A DNA stretch of 64,000 nt from Lucifuga dentata. Lineage: Eukaryota; Chordata; Actinopteri; Ophidiiformes; Bythitidae. Location of the stretch: contig VXCM01001371.1 in the NCBI GenBank assembly GCA_014773175.1, forward strand, positions 1 to 64,000, read 5' to 3'. The notes beneath the pieces are model-generated. The model had not been told where the DNA came from, made no database searches, and saw only the letters and a list, made by a program, of their open reading frames with translations. Positions 34,382 through 49,139 of the stretch are shown here, one piece after another; positions within the stretch are counted from its first letter, which is position 1, and each line of letters begins with the position of its first letter. The position numbers were made by a program, and so were the translations under genes.

Positions 34382-34400
34382 CTTGTGCGCGGCTGGAGGG

Positions 34401-36246
34401 TGAAATCTGACAGCTCTCAGAAGATGGTGGTCTTGATAGCGCGCATATTTTGTGAAGGCGTCCATTGTGCTTTACCGGACAGTCAGATAACGGAGACAAG
34501 AAAATTTAATGCCATTGGGATGAATACAGTTTGGGGAATATAGAGGATGGGAATGGTGGACCACACTGCAGCCCCGATCCATCGTAATAATCTTGGATTA
34601 AAGAAGAATTTTTGAGGTATGAAGATATTGTTGTGCGCGCTATTCTGTTTAATTAAAGCAGCTGGATGAAGGCAGCACTTTGTGTTGACCTGTGGGACTG
34701 TGGGGTGGGGGGCGTGGAGTGGAGGTGGAGACCTTTTAATTAGCCAGACCCTCTGGACTTGTCGTTTGTCATATAATGGTACAGACGGTTTGCTGATTAA
34801 ACTTTCATTCAGAGGAAAGGAGCGGATATGACTTTATGCAGCAGATGCCCAAGGTTGCTTTTTTTTTTTTCTTCGCATTTGTGCTGTTGACACTTAATGT
34901 CATTTCTCCCCAGACGTCCCTGGAATGACGGAACTGATATGCTCTGGAAATCAGGACAACCTCGCCGGACTGATATTTTCTTGGGGCGCACACTGACATT
35001 GAATTGACGATATTTTTTGTGACTCTGGATACCAAAGCAATACCGGGGCAGCACAGCATTAATATTGCTTGGTGCAGAGCCTTGCAACAGCGTGTTTACG
35101 CACGGATCGGCACTTAAGCTCTTTTATTAAGACAAATCTGCTTTTTTTTTTTTTTTTTTTTNTTTTTTGATTTCCGCGCACCCGCGTCTTATGCGTCGCT
35201 CTCCTTTAAACAGGCTGCGGATATCCGTGCACAGGATCAACTCTCCGTCTCCGTTTGGAGACGCAGCGGCATGGAGACATCGGAGTGGGAACTCAGGAAA
35301 GGACGGGGCTCCGTCCACGGGGATACTCGCTATTAGGCCCTGCAGCAAACTGCACTGGGGTNAAGGACGGGGCTCCGTCCACGGGGATACTCGCTATTAG
35401 GCCCTGCAGCAAACTGCACTGGGGTATAAACACAATCTCTGCTGCTGGTTTTTGCGCACATGTGCGCGTTACCTGGTGGTGATTTGCGCCTTAAAGTTGA
35501 AAGCTCCTCGATCCATACCGGGAATCATTCGGAGATAGAAAAATAACAACCGCTGGCTCATTTTTGCGGTCTTGTAAGCCAAAAGTGTTTACTGCACTAA
35601 GTTCAAGGGGTTGTTATATCCCAGTGGAGCTGTGTTGGTAGGAAATTACAACTCGCCCTACTTCAGTTTTAATGACGAAGAGGGAATGGACATACACCAA
35701 GCACCAAAGTATTCTGCTCTCTAAAATGACATTCAACAACCTAATTTAACTGGATTAGCTGGGTTTTGGTTATTCCATTTGATATTAAACTTATTTATAC
35801 TTTGTGTGTTGCATTAGAGACAGTATTTTGTATTTTTTCTGAGTTGAACCAAATGTTTTTCTAATGACTGAAACACACTGTGGACAGAGTGGACTTGTAC
35901 TGCAACAGAGCTGGCAGCTGGTGAACCTTGCAGTCTCAAGTGTGTCAAAACAGACAGGAACATAGAGGAATATAGGGTCTGACGTCAAGAGGGGCAATAA
36001 TGAACTACTCAAAATCTTGGAGAGGTCTGCTGGTATTACTTCACGTACTTCAAGGCTAACTGAGCAGAATTGTCCCTGAGAAGGTTCTTGTTTGGTTTTC
36101 TAGCTACTCCCCTTTTTCCATTTTTGAGATTTCTTTCTCATTCCTGGGCTCTTAAACTGTGGCCTTACTTTCTGTCTGCCTTGTTTCTGAATTGACAGAC
36201 AACTCCTTCTGCATAGTCTTATTTTTTTGTCAAATTAATAAGCAAC
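34401..36246 (+). promoter_or_regulatory. adcy9: Promoter and 5'UTR region of adcy9
   Basis: CpG density rises from about 34380 and stays high to about 35560, which suggests a CpG-type promoter. There is no clear TATA box. Several ATGs precede the start codon at 36247. Whether 36247 is in the first transcribed exon is unsettled. A T-rich stretch ending AATAAG at 36240 could be an acceptor, in which case an upstream non-coding exon exists. The region contains N joins at 35162 and 35362, the second flanked by an exact 63-bp repeat. Confidence 0.5.
35299..35425. repeat. Exact 63-bp direct repeat split by one N
   Basis: The bases 35299-35361 (starting AAGGACGGGGCTCCGTCCAC) are identical to 35363-35425 and are separated only by the N at 35362. 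This is the pattern expected when two contigs with overlapping ends are placed side by side without merging. I think it is an assembly artefact. Confidence 0.85.
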
Positions 36247-38059
36247 ATGGCATACCCCCAACATCAACAACTGCTGCCTCACAACACAGAAGTGAGCTGT
36301 GACTCAAGTGGAGAGGGGGGCATCTCTGTGAGGATAGGTGGCGGTGTCAAACACAAACATGGAGGTGGGCCCCTGAGTTCAATTGGGAGCGGCTTCATGG
36401 GGGCATCCAAACGCTGCAAATACAGCATCTCCTCCAGCTGTAGCTCTGGAGAGTCTGGAGTGAGGAGGCCTGTGGTTAAGAGCTTTCGCACACAGAAGAA
36501 GATGCCTCAGCTGTTTGAGAGATCTGCTGGGCATTTCTGGGACCCTAAGTTTGACTCTTCCATACTGGAGGAGGCCTGTAGAGAAAGATGTTTCCCTCAG
36601 ACTCAGCGACGCTTCCGCTATGTGCTCTTTTACCTGGCTGTGGCTGGCGTCCTCTGGGGAGTGTACTTTGCTGCCAACCCTACCCGCTGTGACAGGATGG
36701 CTTTTCTCCTTCCCACTGCTTCCTTCCTCCTCTTTTGTCTCCTTCTCTTCCTTCTGACATTCACCAAGCTGTACTCCCGCTGCTACAACCAGGCATCTCT
36801 GCTGCTCATTCTTGTAACCTTCACCTTGACCCTGGCCCCACAGATCCAGACATCGGGCTTCAGGGATTTGCAGACTAGCCCCTCAAAGTTTGATGTGGAA
36901 GATGTCAGTGGCATGGGATCAAGATACAACCTGTCCTATGATAAACTTGTGGCAGGCAGCACAGGGGTCCCTTGTCTTTCGCCTGTAGGGACCTTCTCCC
37001 TCTGCATGGAAGTTCTGTTGTTGCTCTACAGTGTTCTCCATTTTCGCCTCTATGCCTCTGTTCTACTGGGGTTTCTTTACTCATTCTTTTTTGAGAGTCT
37101 GGGTTGGCTTCACCAGACAGCGACAGAGGGGGAGTGGAGCCTGGCCTCTCAATCAGACTGGGATACACTAAGGTGGCTGGGCCCAGCCAAAGCCCTGCTT
37201 CACCTCTGTGCACATGCCATTGGCATTCACCTATTCATTATGTCTGAGGTGCGAACTCGCAGCACATTCCTTAAGGTGGGTCAAGCAATCATGCATGGAA
37301 AAGATCTGGAGGTGGAAAAAGCCTTGAAGGAGAGGATGATCCACTCTGTCATGCCCAGAATAGTGGCTGATGAACTGATGAAGCAAGGTGACGAAGAAAT
37401 TGGTGACAGCTCTGCAAAGCGCTACTCCACGAGTGGTGCAGCAGCTGCCATCTCCAGTCCCAAAAACAATAAACGCAAGAAAACCTCCATCCCTCGAGGC
37501 CAGATCATCTTCAGACCATTCAACATGAAACGCATGGAGCCCGTCAGCATCCTTTTTGCAGACATTGTGGGCTTCACCAAAATGTCTGCCAATAAATCTG
37601 CTCATGCCCTAGTTGGGCTTCTAAATGACTTGTTTGGACGTTTTGATCGATTATGTGAGTTAACTGGGTGTGAGAAGATTAGTACTCTTGGAGACTGTTA
37701 CTACTGTGTGGCTGGCTGCCCTGAACCAAGGCCAGACCATGCTTATTGCTGTGTGGAGATGGGTCTGGGCATGATCCAAGCTATTGAACAGTTCTGCCAG
37801 GAGAAAAAAGAGATGGTCAACATGAGGGTGGGTGTCCACACCGGCACTGTACTGTGCGGTATCCTGGGCATGAAACGCTTCAAGTTTGATGTTTGGTCAA
37901 ATGATGTCAACCTAGCCAACCTAATGGAGCAACTGGGTGTTGCTGGGAAAGTCCACCTATCAGAGGCTACAGCTAACTTCCTGGATGACCGCTACCAGCA
38001 TGAAGATGGACAGGTCAATGAGAGAGTAGGACAAAGTGTAGTGACTGAGCAGCTCAAAG
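36247..38059 (+). CDS. adcy9: adcy9 coding exon 1 (N-terminus, TM1-6, C1a)
   Basis: This very large exon runs from MAYPQHQQLLPHNTEVSCDS to VVTEQLK plus one base (604 codons). It holds the PKFDSSILEEACRERCFPQT block, six hydrophobic helices, the HGKDLEVEKALKERMIHSVM linker and most of the C1a catalytic domain. The ATG is chosen because MA.P.HQQLL.H.TEVSCDSSG matches the AC9 N-terminus. The donor is GTGGGT. Confidence 0.96.
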
Positions 38060-41000
38060 GTGGGTGCACTTTAAAAATAAGATATTTGTAAATATAGTGA
38101 GTTGAATAGTAGTAGTTATTGCCACAAAAAGATGTTTTTCCACAGCTATTTTACGCCTTATGCACATGCTTCACATTAACTTCAATATAAAGGAAGTATA
38201 ATGAGAATAAGAAAAATGTATATCCAATGTCACCAGCAGTTACCACAAACAGTGAGACTTACTGCTTCAATTATTCCTTCATGAACCCCTTAAGCACCAC
38301 AAAATTGGCATCTTTACGTGCTTTAGTTTATATCCTGCAATGCTTCCTTCATATCCCTTGAGAAAATGTTTACTTATGCCAGGGGAGTGGTTGCACTAGT
38401 CAAGGTCAACACAGTGTTTTAGCATCACATATTTTATCGGACAGATGAGCTGCCAAAAGAGTCTAGGTCTGTTAGGGGTGCCCTGTGTGATGTCAGTTTT
38501 ATGTGTCTGTATTAAATACAGACACCCATCATCTTCCTTCATCCACTCCTCCGCCCTCTCTGCCTAACTCATTGTTCCCATTTCAATTACATTGCCTCCC
38601 AGACGCCCTAAATGTATTGTGTTCTTTTAACCTCGCTCTGAACCTCAGGGATTGCCTTACTGCTTAATGTCACAACTGCCTTCTGTAACTGAGATTTGCC
38701 AGTAGCTTTATCTTCACCTCTCTGTCTCTTCCTCTCTTTGTCTTGCCTCTAAACTGCTTGACTGCTGCATTTGTTCGATACGTTCATGCAAACAGCCCCA
38801 GTGGAACTAAACATTGCTCTTTTCATCATTTAAGGCACTGATCCATTATCAGCTAGTAAAAGTGAGGTGACAGTGTCTGGCTAAGTTGTTGCAGATGGTT
38901 TTGATCTTTCCTTCGAATTTGCATTTCAGTTTTATTTCTGTTTCAGTAGATTCTGCTGTGCTGTCTTGGAGGCTGCACATGTCTGATTTTGTCCAGTGTT
39001 TTCCTTTTCCTTTTTTAGGCTTTGAGGGCTATGTTGGTTGGGCATGTTGCCACAGTGTTGTAAGGTGTAATGGACGTGTGCGTTGCTATTCTCCTGCAGT
39101 GAACTGACTTACAGGTAAACATCCATGTTAGTTTTCATGAAGTTAAACTTAGCGTCAGAGGTAAGAGAGGTCATGTGCATGCTGTGAATTCAAGTTGTAT
39201 GTTTGCAGCAGGATCAGGGAGTTAGGATTCATCTTGGAGCATCCAGATAGGTGTAGAGAGGACCTCTGGCGAGTGTCATAACAGGGGTGGGATCTATGAC
39301 AGTCCTTTGTTTGTTTAATACACATTAATACAGATGTACACAAATCCAATTTTATGTAGCAGCTGACTCCATTATGCTCTTTTCGTAGCAACAGAAACTA
39401 TGCCTTCTGAGCTGTCCCTAGATGACTGTCCTAGAGTATGTGTCCTGTTTTGGTTCAGTGTATTCCTCCTCTGTCCTTCTCCCTGATCCCCACTGTTTCA
39501 CTCCTTCTCCCTCTCTCTGAATCTCCATCCCCCCTTCCCTCCATCTCTTGTAGCTGTCCTTCTATCCCCTCTATCTATTCTTCTGACATATATGCAAGCA
39601 TAAACGCAGCATGTACGCTGCTGCTAACATAATCAAGCATGGGCTTTTGAAACATGCTGTCTTGCATGCTGTCACTGTATATTCATCTTCTTCAGTCTGC
39701 CATGACTCATCTTACAGTAAGGGCACAGCATCATTGCATAACAAGAGGCTCATTAGAGGGTTTAGCGTTTTCTAACACTCTGCCTGTCAAATTGCCTAAC
39801 ACTTGTCTGCAGTGATTTACATTATTTTGGTTTGGAAATCAGTGATATATGCTAGACCAGTTAAAGAACAAGATGGAGGGAAGGTACCTTTGTTTACCAG
39901 CCAACTGGAGTGATTTACGAGCCTACATTTTGTCCTCATCTCTTAGATTAATAAGTTACTACCACTGTTGTACTTTCTTCTCTATTTTATGGCAAGGATA
40001 AATGTGTTATCCACACTGATATCACCCCCTCCTTCTTCTCTTCTGCTTTCCTTCTCTCCATCATGTATTCAATTCCCCTCCTAAGATTTATCCCCCTCTC
40101 TGTAGATTTGCTGTGCTAGTGAGAAAGCTGGCTGTCAGGAGTGGTTCATGCTCTGGTGCTGTAAAAAAAAAAAAAAAACNAAAAAAAAAAAAAAAATCCT
40201 CTCTCCACTGTCTAGCTCAGTTTAAGTAAATCTTGCAGCCAGGCATGGATCCTGGCTTCGGCTGGTCCCCTTTTTGCATGACTCAGGTGTAAATCGCTCT
40301 GACTGAGACAGTGATCACTGAGCAGCTGTCTTCTTCGTATAGTTGATTACCTTTTTTTATAGGTCGACCATATCATGTGGTTAGAAGCAAAGTTTTTTTT
40401 TTTTTGTCTTTTCCTTTTTTGGTGCACATGCTGAAAGGGTTATACATTTCTTATTTATAGCTTCCCTGTGCAGTTATAATCTATTCATGGCATATTGCAG
40501 CAGGGGTTTTCTTGGGCCATAGCCACAAGTGGTCAACTTAGTGTTACAGCTGCATCCTGTTGGCTCCTCAGAAATGACCGGTGCATGTTGCAACAAATGG
40601 AGATGATCAGGCTTAAAGTTCAGATGAGGCAGTTTAATACACTATAGTTACATTAAAGCTTATCCAGTAAATTCAAAACTACAACAGGCTCTTGGGAGAA
40701 TATGGAGAATATCAATCTTATTTAAAGGATTCTGCAACAACCCCTTTTGTGTGTGTGTGGTTCATTTCTGAGGCACTGCTACACGTGAGGTCAGCCTTTG
40801 TTGGATTGTGTGTTTTCCTGACTGGAAATGGGAGCTAAAAATGGATCTGTTTCTCTGGAAAGTACCTGTCTGTGTCTTTCTTTTGTGCTTAATGAAGACT
40901 GACAGCACCTGCAGAAGATTATCCCGCTGGAGGAGATAGTCAGTGTGGATCTGTTATTCTGTCTTGTGGTGGTGACAGAATCACGACAGAGAGCCAGAGT

Positions 41001-44000
41001 TGATTCTCTTTAGCTTTTAGTTGCCTTTGTTTCTGGGGAAATTGTTTGTGTGCCGATGTTGACTGTTAGTTGCCCGTTACAATAAGAATAGAACAACTAT
41101 AGTTATTAGAATCCCTACCAACTGTTATTTTTACAGTAGTTTTTTCTGATTTAACAATAAAAGCACACAGGAAGTCAAGACAAGACCCCCCCACCCCATA
41201 ACTGTTAAAATATCTTCGAAAACAACACTCAGGCTGCTCCAGTAGATTGGCTTATTGGCAAATATTGGTTGTTGTTGTTATTGTTTTTGGGATCTTTCCA
41301 TTTCATGTTCGTGTTACATCCTCCCCCTTACTGTGACTCTTCAAGGCTGTTGTCATGAGTCAAACTGAATGAACAAAAATGTGAAAAATACACCAGATGA
41401 ATGACAGCTCTTTTGCATAACTGCACCCTTTCCAGTAATATCCTTTATGTGCAGGCTTCACAGTAACCAGTTGCCCAAGGTATGGCGTGTTCTCAGATAC
41501 AGTTTGAAATTGTGAAGATAACCTTTTCCAGTTGAACTGCTGAGCTAAGTCATGATGCTGCAGCTGCATATATAGATTCCCCCCACAACCCCTCCCTCCT
41601 GTCTCCTCCCTTTGCCCTGTGAGGGGATTTCTAATTAAGCAAAACTGGGTAATCTCCTTGACTAAAGTGATGAATGTTAGTAATTCTCCATCATCATATC
41701 TTCCCACACTGCTCTGGTGTTATCTTGACCCCAAACACATCAGCTGCCTGCCAGGCACCCATTTTTTATCACAGCAAATGATATTGATTGCTTATAATGA
41801 GGCTGTCATGGCTGTGAAATTGATGATGAGGCAAAAAGAAAGGTTTTCATGTCAGGCGGATATCAAAGAGAATCGACCAAGGCCAGGGGTATTGCTATGA
41901 AAAAAAAAAGATAATTTGTATTCTGGTCCAGGTTACTAATTTGCCCAATTCCTTTTTCACATTTATGCTTTCAGAATAATAATTGATTACCTACATTAGG
42001 ACTGATTGGAGCAGAGAGCAGAACTTGGCTGCAAATAGTCCTGGTGATGAATGTTCTGCATCCCTTCACTCTGGCCATATTACTTCATGCTCATGGACAC
42101 ACATGCACACACACATAAACACACACACAGACATGCATACACTTTTACATGCACAGCTACCTGTGAGAGTGCTATTCCATAGGGATGCACTGTCAGTCAT
42201 CAAAGTGCACAGTATTTGCCTTATGCGATGGCTTGTGATCTTGCCATCTGTACCTTGACCAGGAAAAATAAGACTAGATTTGAGGTTACATTTAAAGAGT
42301 GAGGAAGTGAGGGAAATCTAGAGAGGAAACAGATTAAGTATCTTAAGCTGTGGTCTAGTTCTACAGGCTAAGGTTCAGTTTGGATCCAATGGACACTACC
42401 AAGGGAGTAGAACCATGGCAGTATTACCTAACTGCCACTACTGTAAGCTACCATGTAACTCGATCTCAGCTTTGGGCTGTAGTGGAAACCGCAGGAAGAC
42501 AGAAGGAGGATGTTGTCATTTAAACCACAGGAGTTTACACCTAGCGCACCATTTGTGTGTGATGTCTGTCTATGCAGTGCTGTACATGAGAGGAAGTCAA
42601 ACAGTTTGGATTTTCATCCTAATGTTGAGTACACACCTCTGTCTTCCACTCCAGCCAGTAATCAAATACCTGAAATAATTTCGTCTAGACTCTTGAGTCC
42701 AAATCAGTATGCACACACAGTATTCAGCCACACTGTAGCAAGACAGGGGGGGTCAGTAGTGAAGTAGAGTGCTTTGACCAGAGTGGCTTGCAGCAAGGAG
42801 AGGTAGAGAATTGGGGGGACAGACATAGAGCGATAGTGTGGTTAGATTGCGGTGGCAGCGACAGTTTATGAAACTAAGGGTAAATAGATCCTTGGATTAC
42901 TATTACACAGCATAGTGCCTCCTTCGCAATCTTTTCATGTAAACCTGGGCAGGGGATGCTGCTCAGATGTTGCCAGGGGAGCCACAGGGACTCTAAGCTC
43001 TGAGCTGCTATATTATATTGCAGCAACCGAGCCCTTCCCTAGAACACCTCAGCATTGCATGGTAGATTACAGCTCTACTGAGAAAATAGTGGCATAATAC
43101 ATCATACTGCATTGTACATTGTCATCCCGTATGCATATTGTAGTGCAGTACAGCTTGGTGTTGTAGTCTACAGCAATGCAGTTAAAACTTTTAACCTTAC
43201 ACAAGTGAGCAGAGCTTCAGGACCATTTGTCATGCTCCATAAACGTCGGGCCATTATAGCAAAGTTATTGAAGGTTTATGATGTAGTGATTAGCTGAATT
43301 TTATAGCTGCAGTCATTCAGGCTATCTGCTGTGTCACACTGTGTCATAGTCAGCAGCTTTGAGCTTCTTACACTCATTTAGGAGGAAGGCTGTGCTGCTG
43401 TTCAACCCAGCAAGCAAAATATAAAAAGTTTTGTTCTCAGCGTGCAATGACTTTCAGGATCAAAAGCAAAGCAAAAACCATATTATTATTCAGAGTGTAC
43501 TGCAAATAATCTTACCTGTTTGGTCCAGGGAGCTTTCTGTTGAAATGGTGCTACTCGAGATTCTGTTCTGAACATCCCATGTATCCTGTTGTGCTCCACT
43601 TAATTCTGACAAGTGTCAAAAGACCTCCAGATCTGTCAATCCCTCCCTATAGGGGACAGCTGTCCTATTTGCTTAGTGGTGAAGTGTACTCCGGCAGAGA
43701 TGACCCAGGGTGAGGTGGATGAGAGAGCCTGATATCAGCACCACCTGTGTTTGATAAGGAACTGTGCATGGTAGCAGCTGCTGACACAGCTTAGCTTGTA
43801 AAATAACCACAACACATGTAGCTTGTGGTGGAGCAGAGCATTTTGATCTCATTTTTTGGTTTAAGGAAGTGCCAGAGAAGGCCCGCTAGATTCATTAGTT
43901 ACGTGATGGGTCTTTGGTTTTAGTTTGTATCTAAACACTGGTCGCGAATCGTAAACTCAGATTCCTAATCTCATGCACCCTCTATCAGCTGTTCTTAGAG

Positions 44001-45017
44001 GATGTTATGAATGTTGTGATCAACTGTTAGAGAATTGTCAACCAAGCCTTTTTTATCTCATGGTTTTGATTTTATAGCCACACATTTACTGTAAAGTTTA
44101 GTCTTAGCTGTCCTTATCAACCCTGTTTCCAGCAGTATAGCAGCCTGTTTGAATTTAAAAAGCTGTTACAAACACAAGCACTAAACATCAGATAAAGATA
44201 CTGACAGGATGGTGAAGAAAGTCAAGCTAAAGCTAAACACCAATATTTTTCTCAGGAGATGGTGGAGACTAAAACAGAGCTAACACTGGCTTACATTAAG
44301 CAAGTGGACAGAAAGATGACTCCAATAGGTTACAAATTTTGCTTTGTGTCTGCTGAATGTATAAGTAGACAATTTTAGATAACGCATTAGTTGTAAACAA
44401 CAGTATAAGACTGTAATATGTCCTTTACACCTTAGTGGCCAAGCATGATAAATGTACTTTTTGTTTTTTAGGTGCATAGCATTACAGTGAATTTTTTGAT
44501 TGAAGTGTTACAACTCAATTGTCAAATAACAATTAGTGATTATTTTCTCAAAAGGTCTTGCTTTTAAATATCTTATGAAAGAAGCAATAATCCCCAAAGT
44601 ACTGCCACATCATAAATATAGTAGCTTTGCCTATAACATTAGAGATTAGAATATTAGAAATTTACCACAGATGTTGATATCAGTTTACAAAGGGTCCATT
44701 TATGGCTGGGGGCATCTCCTCTGGTGAAATGGGGGAGTAATATGCTTTGGCTCCAAGATTCAGCTGCTCCATTAGCTACCATTACACAGGGAGGGTAGCT
44801 AATGTAGTATAGCCATGCTATGGTGTATTATGTGATGGTGGCCATACAAGAGGCATTTACTTTGCTGTATAATTAGCCCATATATTAAGGAAGTTTTGAG
44901 CTGTGGACAGTGCTGGTGGAATGATGATCTCAGCAGCAGGATGGTATGTGTACAGTGTTTTATTCACAGGTATGGTTTCTTTTCTCCCAAATGCAAAGTT
45001 TTGAGTAAGACTACGGG

Positions 45018-45051
<34 letters not shown>

Positions 45052-48000
45052 NTTTTTTAAACTATTTCCCTCTACAACATTTATCCACATCCTATGTAGG
45101 CCAGCCACACCGGTATGTTTTCAAGTAGAACTGGACTCTTTTCAGTACCTTAAGGGACAAAAGATCTCATTTACAGTTTTATAGATAATATCACACTGTC
45201 TAGATACTATAATGTCAACATGGTTCACAGCACCCATGTTGTGAAGGAATCTTCTTGCTGCTCACGCTTTGAAAATCAAATCAAAGAGATCAAACACTGT
45301 AGGATTTTTCACATATGCAAATATGCCGAGAAGATCTGTTTGCATATTTTGCTGTCAACATGCAGTGGAAAGAATGGAGACGTGACTAAGAAATAAAAAA
45401 GGTGAAAGGGCATGAAAGAAAGGAACATGAAGAGAAAAGAAACGGATACTGCCTGTACAGCGCGAAAAGGAAAGATGGATAGAGTTGCTCCTTAAGGTCC
45501 ATCCTGTCCAGGGCTTTTGTGTAGCTCCACCTGGCACACAGTCATAATAGCAAACTTAACACATGGGGAAAGGACATTTCCTGTATGGAACAGAGGAATA
45601 TAAGAGACAAAGAGACAAAGAGATACACACACTCACACTGACACTGACACTCCACATACCTCTGCACGCTGGGCTTACCAAGGCTAATTGCCATGGCAAC
45701 AGGCTACTAAAAAGGGTGAGGTGTCAGCTGGAGACTGGATTTTATTTTTAGACAAAAGTCCTGGTGTACTGACTAGCAGATTAGGGCCAAATTGACTTTA
45801 GTCATTATTTTACTTATTTATTTATTTATATATATTTTTTGACTTAATTGACTTTATTCAGATGGAGCTTGGGCTTTCAAATTGTGGTAAAACCCGAGTG
45901 AAGGCCTTTCATTGTGTGATTGCAGCAAGAATAAGCTGAACACATACAGTTTTAATTCACTGTACTCTAAAGAACACCTACATCCACCTACACATTCTGA
46001 TTCTTAAGGTTTGGTAAACGTTGAAAAAAAATGGAAGAAATGTGAAAGCGTGTATGTGTCTGTCACTCTCCTGATTTTGCTCTCACTAGATTTTTTTGCT
46101 ACATTTAGGTGTGTGCTTATATGCGTTGAGGTTGACATGCGACTGAGCTCTCATCACGGTCGTTCAGGTGCTCCGGTGATAAATTACCATCATGAGTCAC
46201 TGATTCATCTTAAGCTGTTCTCTTTTGTGATCAAGGGGTACAGAAAATGGCAACATTATTCATAACAGATGCACACTTGCCGTCGTTGACATTGACGAAT
46301 GGAGCTCACTCTTAAGGTGACACATAATTATACCCCAACCCCCCAACATACACACACACACATATATAAACACGTTCTGCACTTCACTTTCGAGTCCAAT
46401 AAAACACCCACATAGGCAGCCACATCTTGTCTGTATTTGCAGGTTCACTATTGTTGCAGTGACTATTTCGTGTGCACACTGGGGAGTATGTGTGTGTGTG
46501 TGTTTGTGTGTGTGTTATAAATGGCTGTGTGAATTATGAATGAGGGAAGATGACAGGGAGCCAGTCCACCATGAAGCCTGCTACTGCACCCAACCTGCCT
46601 GGAGAGAGAGAGTGTGTATGCAAATTTCAGTAGTACTTCAATGTGTAATTGTGTTTTCCTCCTTGTTCATTTGTACATACACAGTGTTTATTTGAACTGT
46701 GTATGTGTTTGTGTTAGAACTACATGACCGGTATACTTTATTATTAGCAATGTAGTCTGTTAAGCACAGTTTTAGCTCTCTTCTGCTGTAAGGATCAGGA
46801 AGTCTATATGCCCTCTTCCTGCGTCACATGTTTATATTACAGAAACCTTTCCATTACATAATTTATTATTCCCACTCATACTTTTAATCCTCACCATGGG
46901 GGATTATGTTTTCACCACATGTTGGTTTTTTCTGGTTGTTAGCAGGATCACTCAGAAAGTTCATAACTGATTTAGATGAAAATTGGTGGAAGAGTGGGTC
47001 ATGGCCCAAAGAAGAACACATTAAATTTTGGAGTGGATTGAGATCCAGAGGTACATCCAGGAAAATTATTTCTTAACACTGTGATTGGACAATTTTCAAT
47101 ATTTTTGTCAGTTACTTCCAAAGTAATTCAGTAATCTGAATGGAAAAAAAAATCAGGCATATTTAACCCTTTCTCTTTGGATGAGTATATTATGAGTGTA
47201 GCACATGTTGTATTATGTTGTTGTTCCATGGCTCTGAGAAGTGAGTAGTCCACTAATCAGTCAATTGACAGAAAATTAATTAATGGCTGATAATTGAAGT
47301 TTGTCAGATTTTTTGGTAAGTGTTTTTTTTGTGAGCAAATGGTTATTTAATTAATTAAAAAGATAACTGATAGGTTAATTGCTCATCAAGAACTTGTGTG
47401 CATCCGGTGTGGCGGATTCCTCTATCTTCCCCGTCACTGTGGGACAGCAGTCCTGTCGTCCCTTCAGCTGTCAGCTGCGTCTCATCCACATGCTTTATCG
47501 CCCCAGGAATCCCCTCATGCTGTTGCTCGTAAAGGCCATTGCTGACTTACTGCATGTATGTGTGTGCACGCGGGAGCATACTAAGTGCCTGATATATTCC
47601 AGACAGAGGTCATTACCAAGCTTTTATAGCTTTCACCCTTTCACGTCTTTATATCTCACCTTCAGCCAGTCTGTCTCTGTCTTTGCCATTTTTGAAATAA
47701 CAGTTTCATCAGCCAACATAACAGGCTGCATATCAAATTGTTTACATCATGCTGTTCAGTATCGCTCCCAATTTTTAAGGGGATGCTAGTCAATACAATA
47801 CTGCAAGCTAACACCAACACACACACATTTCTCTCTCTCAGGCAGGATGAGTCAGGGGTCCTGCAGCGGAAGCTGAGCTGGTTGTTAGTGTCCTCATTTG
47901 TTCTGCATTATCGTTAGCCTGCTTTAGATAAAGAGTCCATGGGGACTGATGCAGAACTCAGCACAAGATACAGTTTCATCATTCATCCTGGTGAAGATGC

Positions 48001-49107
48001 CGTTACTCAAAACGTTGATCAAGCACCTGTGATGTTATTTAAAAAAAAGATGAGAGGAGGAGCATGAGACTGACGAAGAGGTTTGTGTGTGTTATCTGTT
48101 TGTTTTGATCATTTATCAGTCGCCACAAACTCAGTCACTTTCATTGATTTGAGTTGTAATGCATTCCACACAGTGGTGGATCAATAGTGTCTCAGGTTGA
48201 AATAATTCAGCATGCAATTATATTGAATAACAGTATAATAACAGTACCATGAATATCACAGAAGAAATTGGATTATTTGCTGATTTGTTTTTGTTTCATC
48301 TCCCATCTAGGAATTGATTAGAAATAGGTTCTGTTTCATGGCAGATTTGATTTTAGCATATTTGTGAGATGAAAAGGCTTGCATATCAGCAGCCAATCAG
48401 AACTCAGGCTTTACCAGCTGAGTTTTACATTATCATGGAGGAGATAATAGTGACTGCTTAATTGAAATGTGCCTCTGTCTCCTCTGTCTCTGTATAAAAT
48501 ATTGTTAATAACACGTTTAATAACATACATTTTCTTCATGTAGCACTTTTCAATATCAAGGTGGCATCATAGTCAGCAACCTTGGTGCTTTTCTCTGATT
48601 CTGACTTTCCAAACCAAGGTTCAAAGTGATTAATTAAAGAAAGTATTTGACTTGTTTCACAAATATGTTATAGTTCCACTTTCAAATAAAGCCTACTTGA
48701 AAGTCCGTGTTATGTATATGTATATATGTTGTTTTTTTTTCTTTTTTTGTATTAATGCAGCAGAAGTGAAAAAGAAGAGACATTTCTGAAATGGGGACAG
48801 TGGAATGACAAGGAGACATATGGTAATGATTCCACAAAAAAAAAAAAAAAAAAANAAAAAAAAAAAAAAAAAAAAATGGAAGTATTAGCATTCAGTGGAG
48901 GGTGTCCAAAGGACAAGTTTGACAGGACGGAGGAACACAGTGTAGATAAAAGATGGAAAGTGAGTCTGATCTAAAGGATGATGTCAGCCCAGGAAATTCT
49001 TCACCAAGCTGTAAGTGTCCTTTAAGCCCATGTGGTGATGAGACAAAAAGATATCGGCTTGGATGCAAAAGAACTGGATGGATAGTTGGTTTGAGACAGA
49101 GAGAGAN

Positions 49108-49139
<32 letters not shown>

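Larger units (their letters stand above)
30371..34400. other. srl-adcy9 intergenic region
   Basis: No gene is supported. The region contains a poly-A tract (about 31110-31131), a (CT)n tract (32054-32098), a CA tract (32453-32476), a poly-T tract (33294-33315), a dispersed repeat copy (33379-33480), a GC-richer patch around an N at 33645, a 30-bp tandem duplication (34154-34213) and adjoining CT and CA microsatellites (34304-34379). Confidence 0.65.

Noticed and set aside
36905..37605. Minus-strand open frames inside adcy9 exon 1
   Set aside because: They overlap fully the well-supported adcy9 exon and are codon-bias shadows.
41983..42767. Overlapping open frames in adcy9 intron 1
   Set aside because: They are short, start in non-conserved context, contain CA-repeat translation (HTHT) and match nothing that I know.
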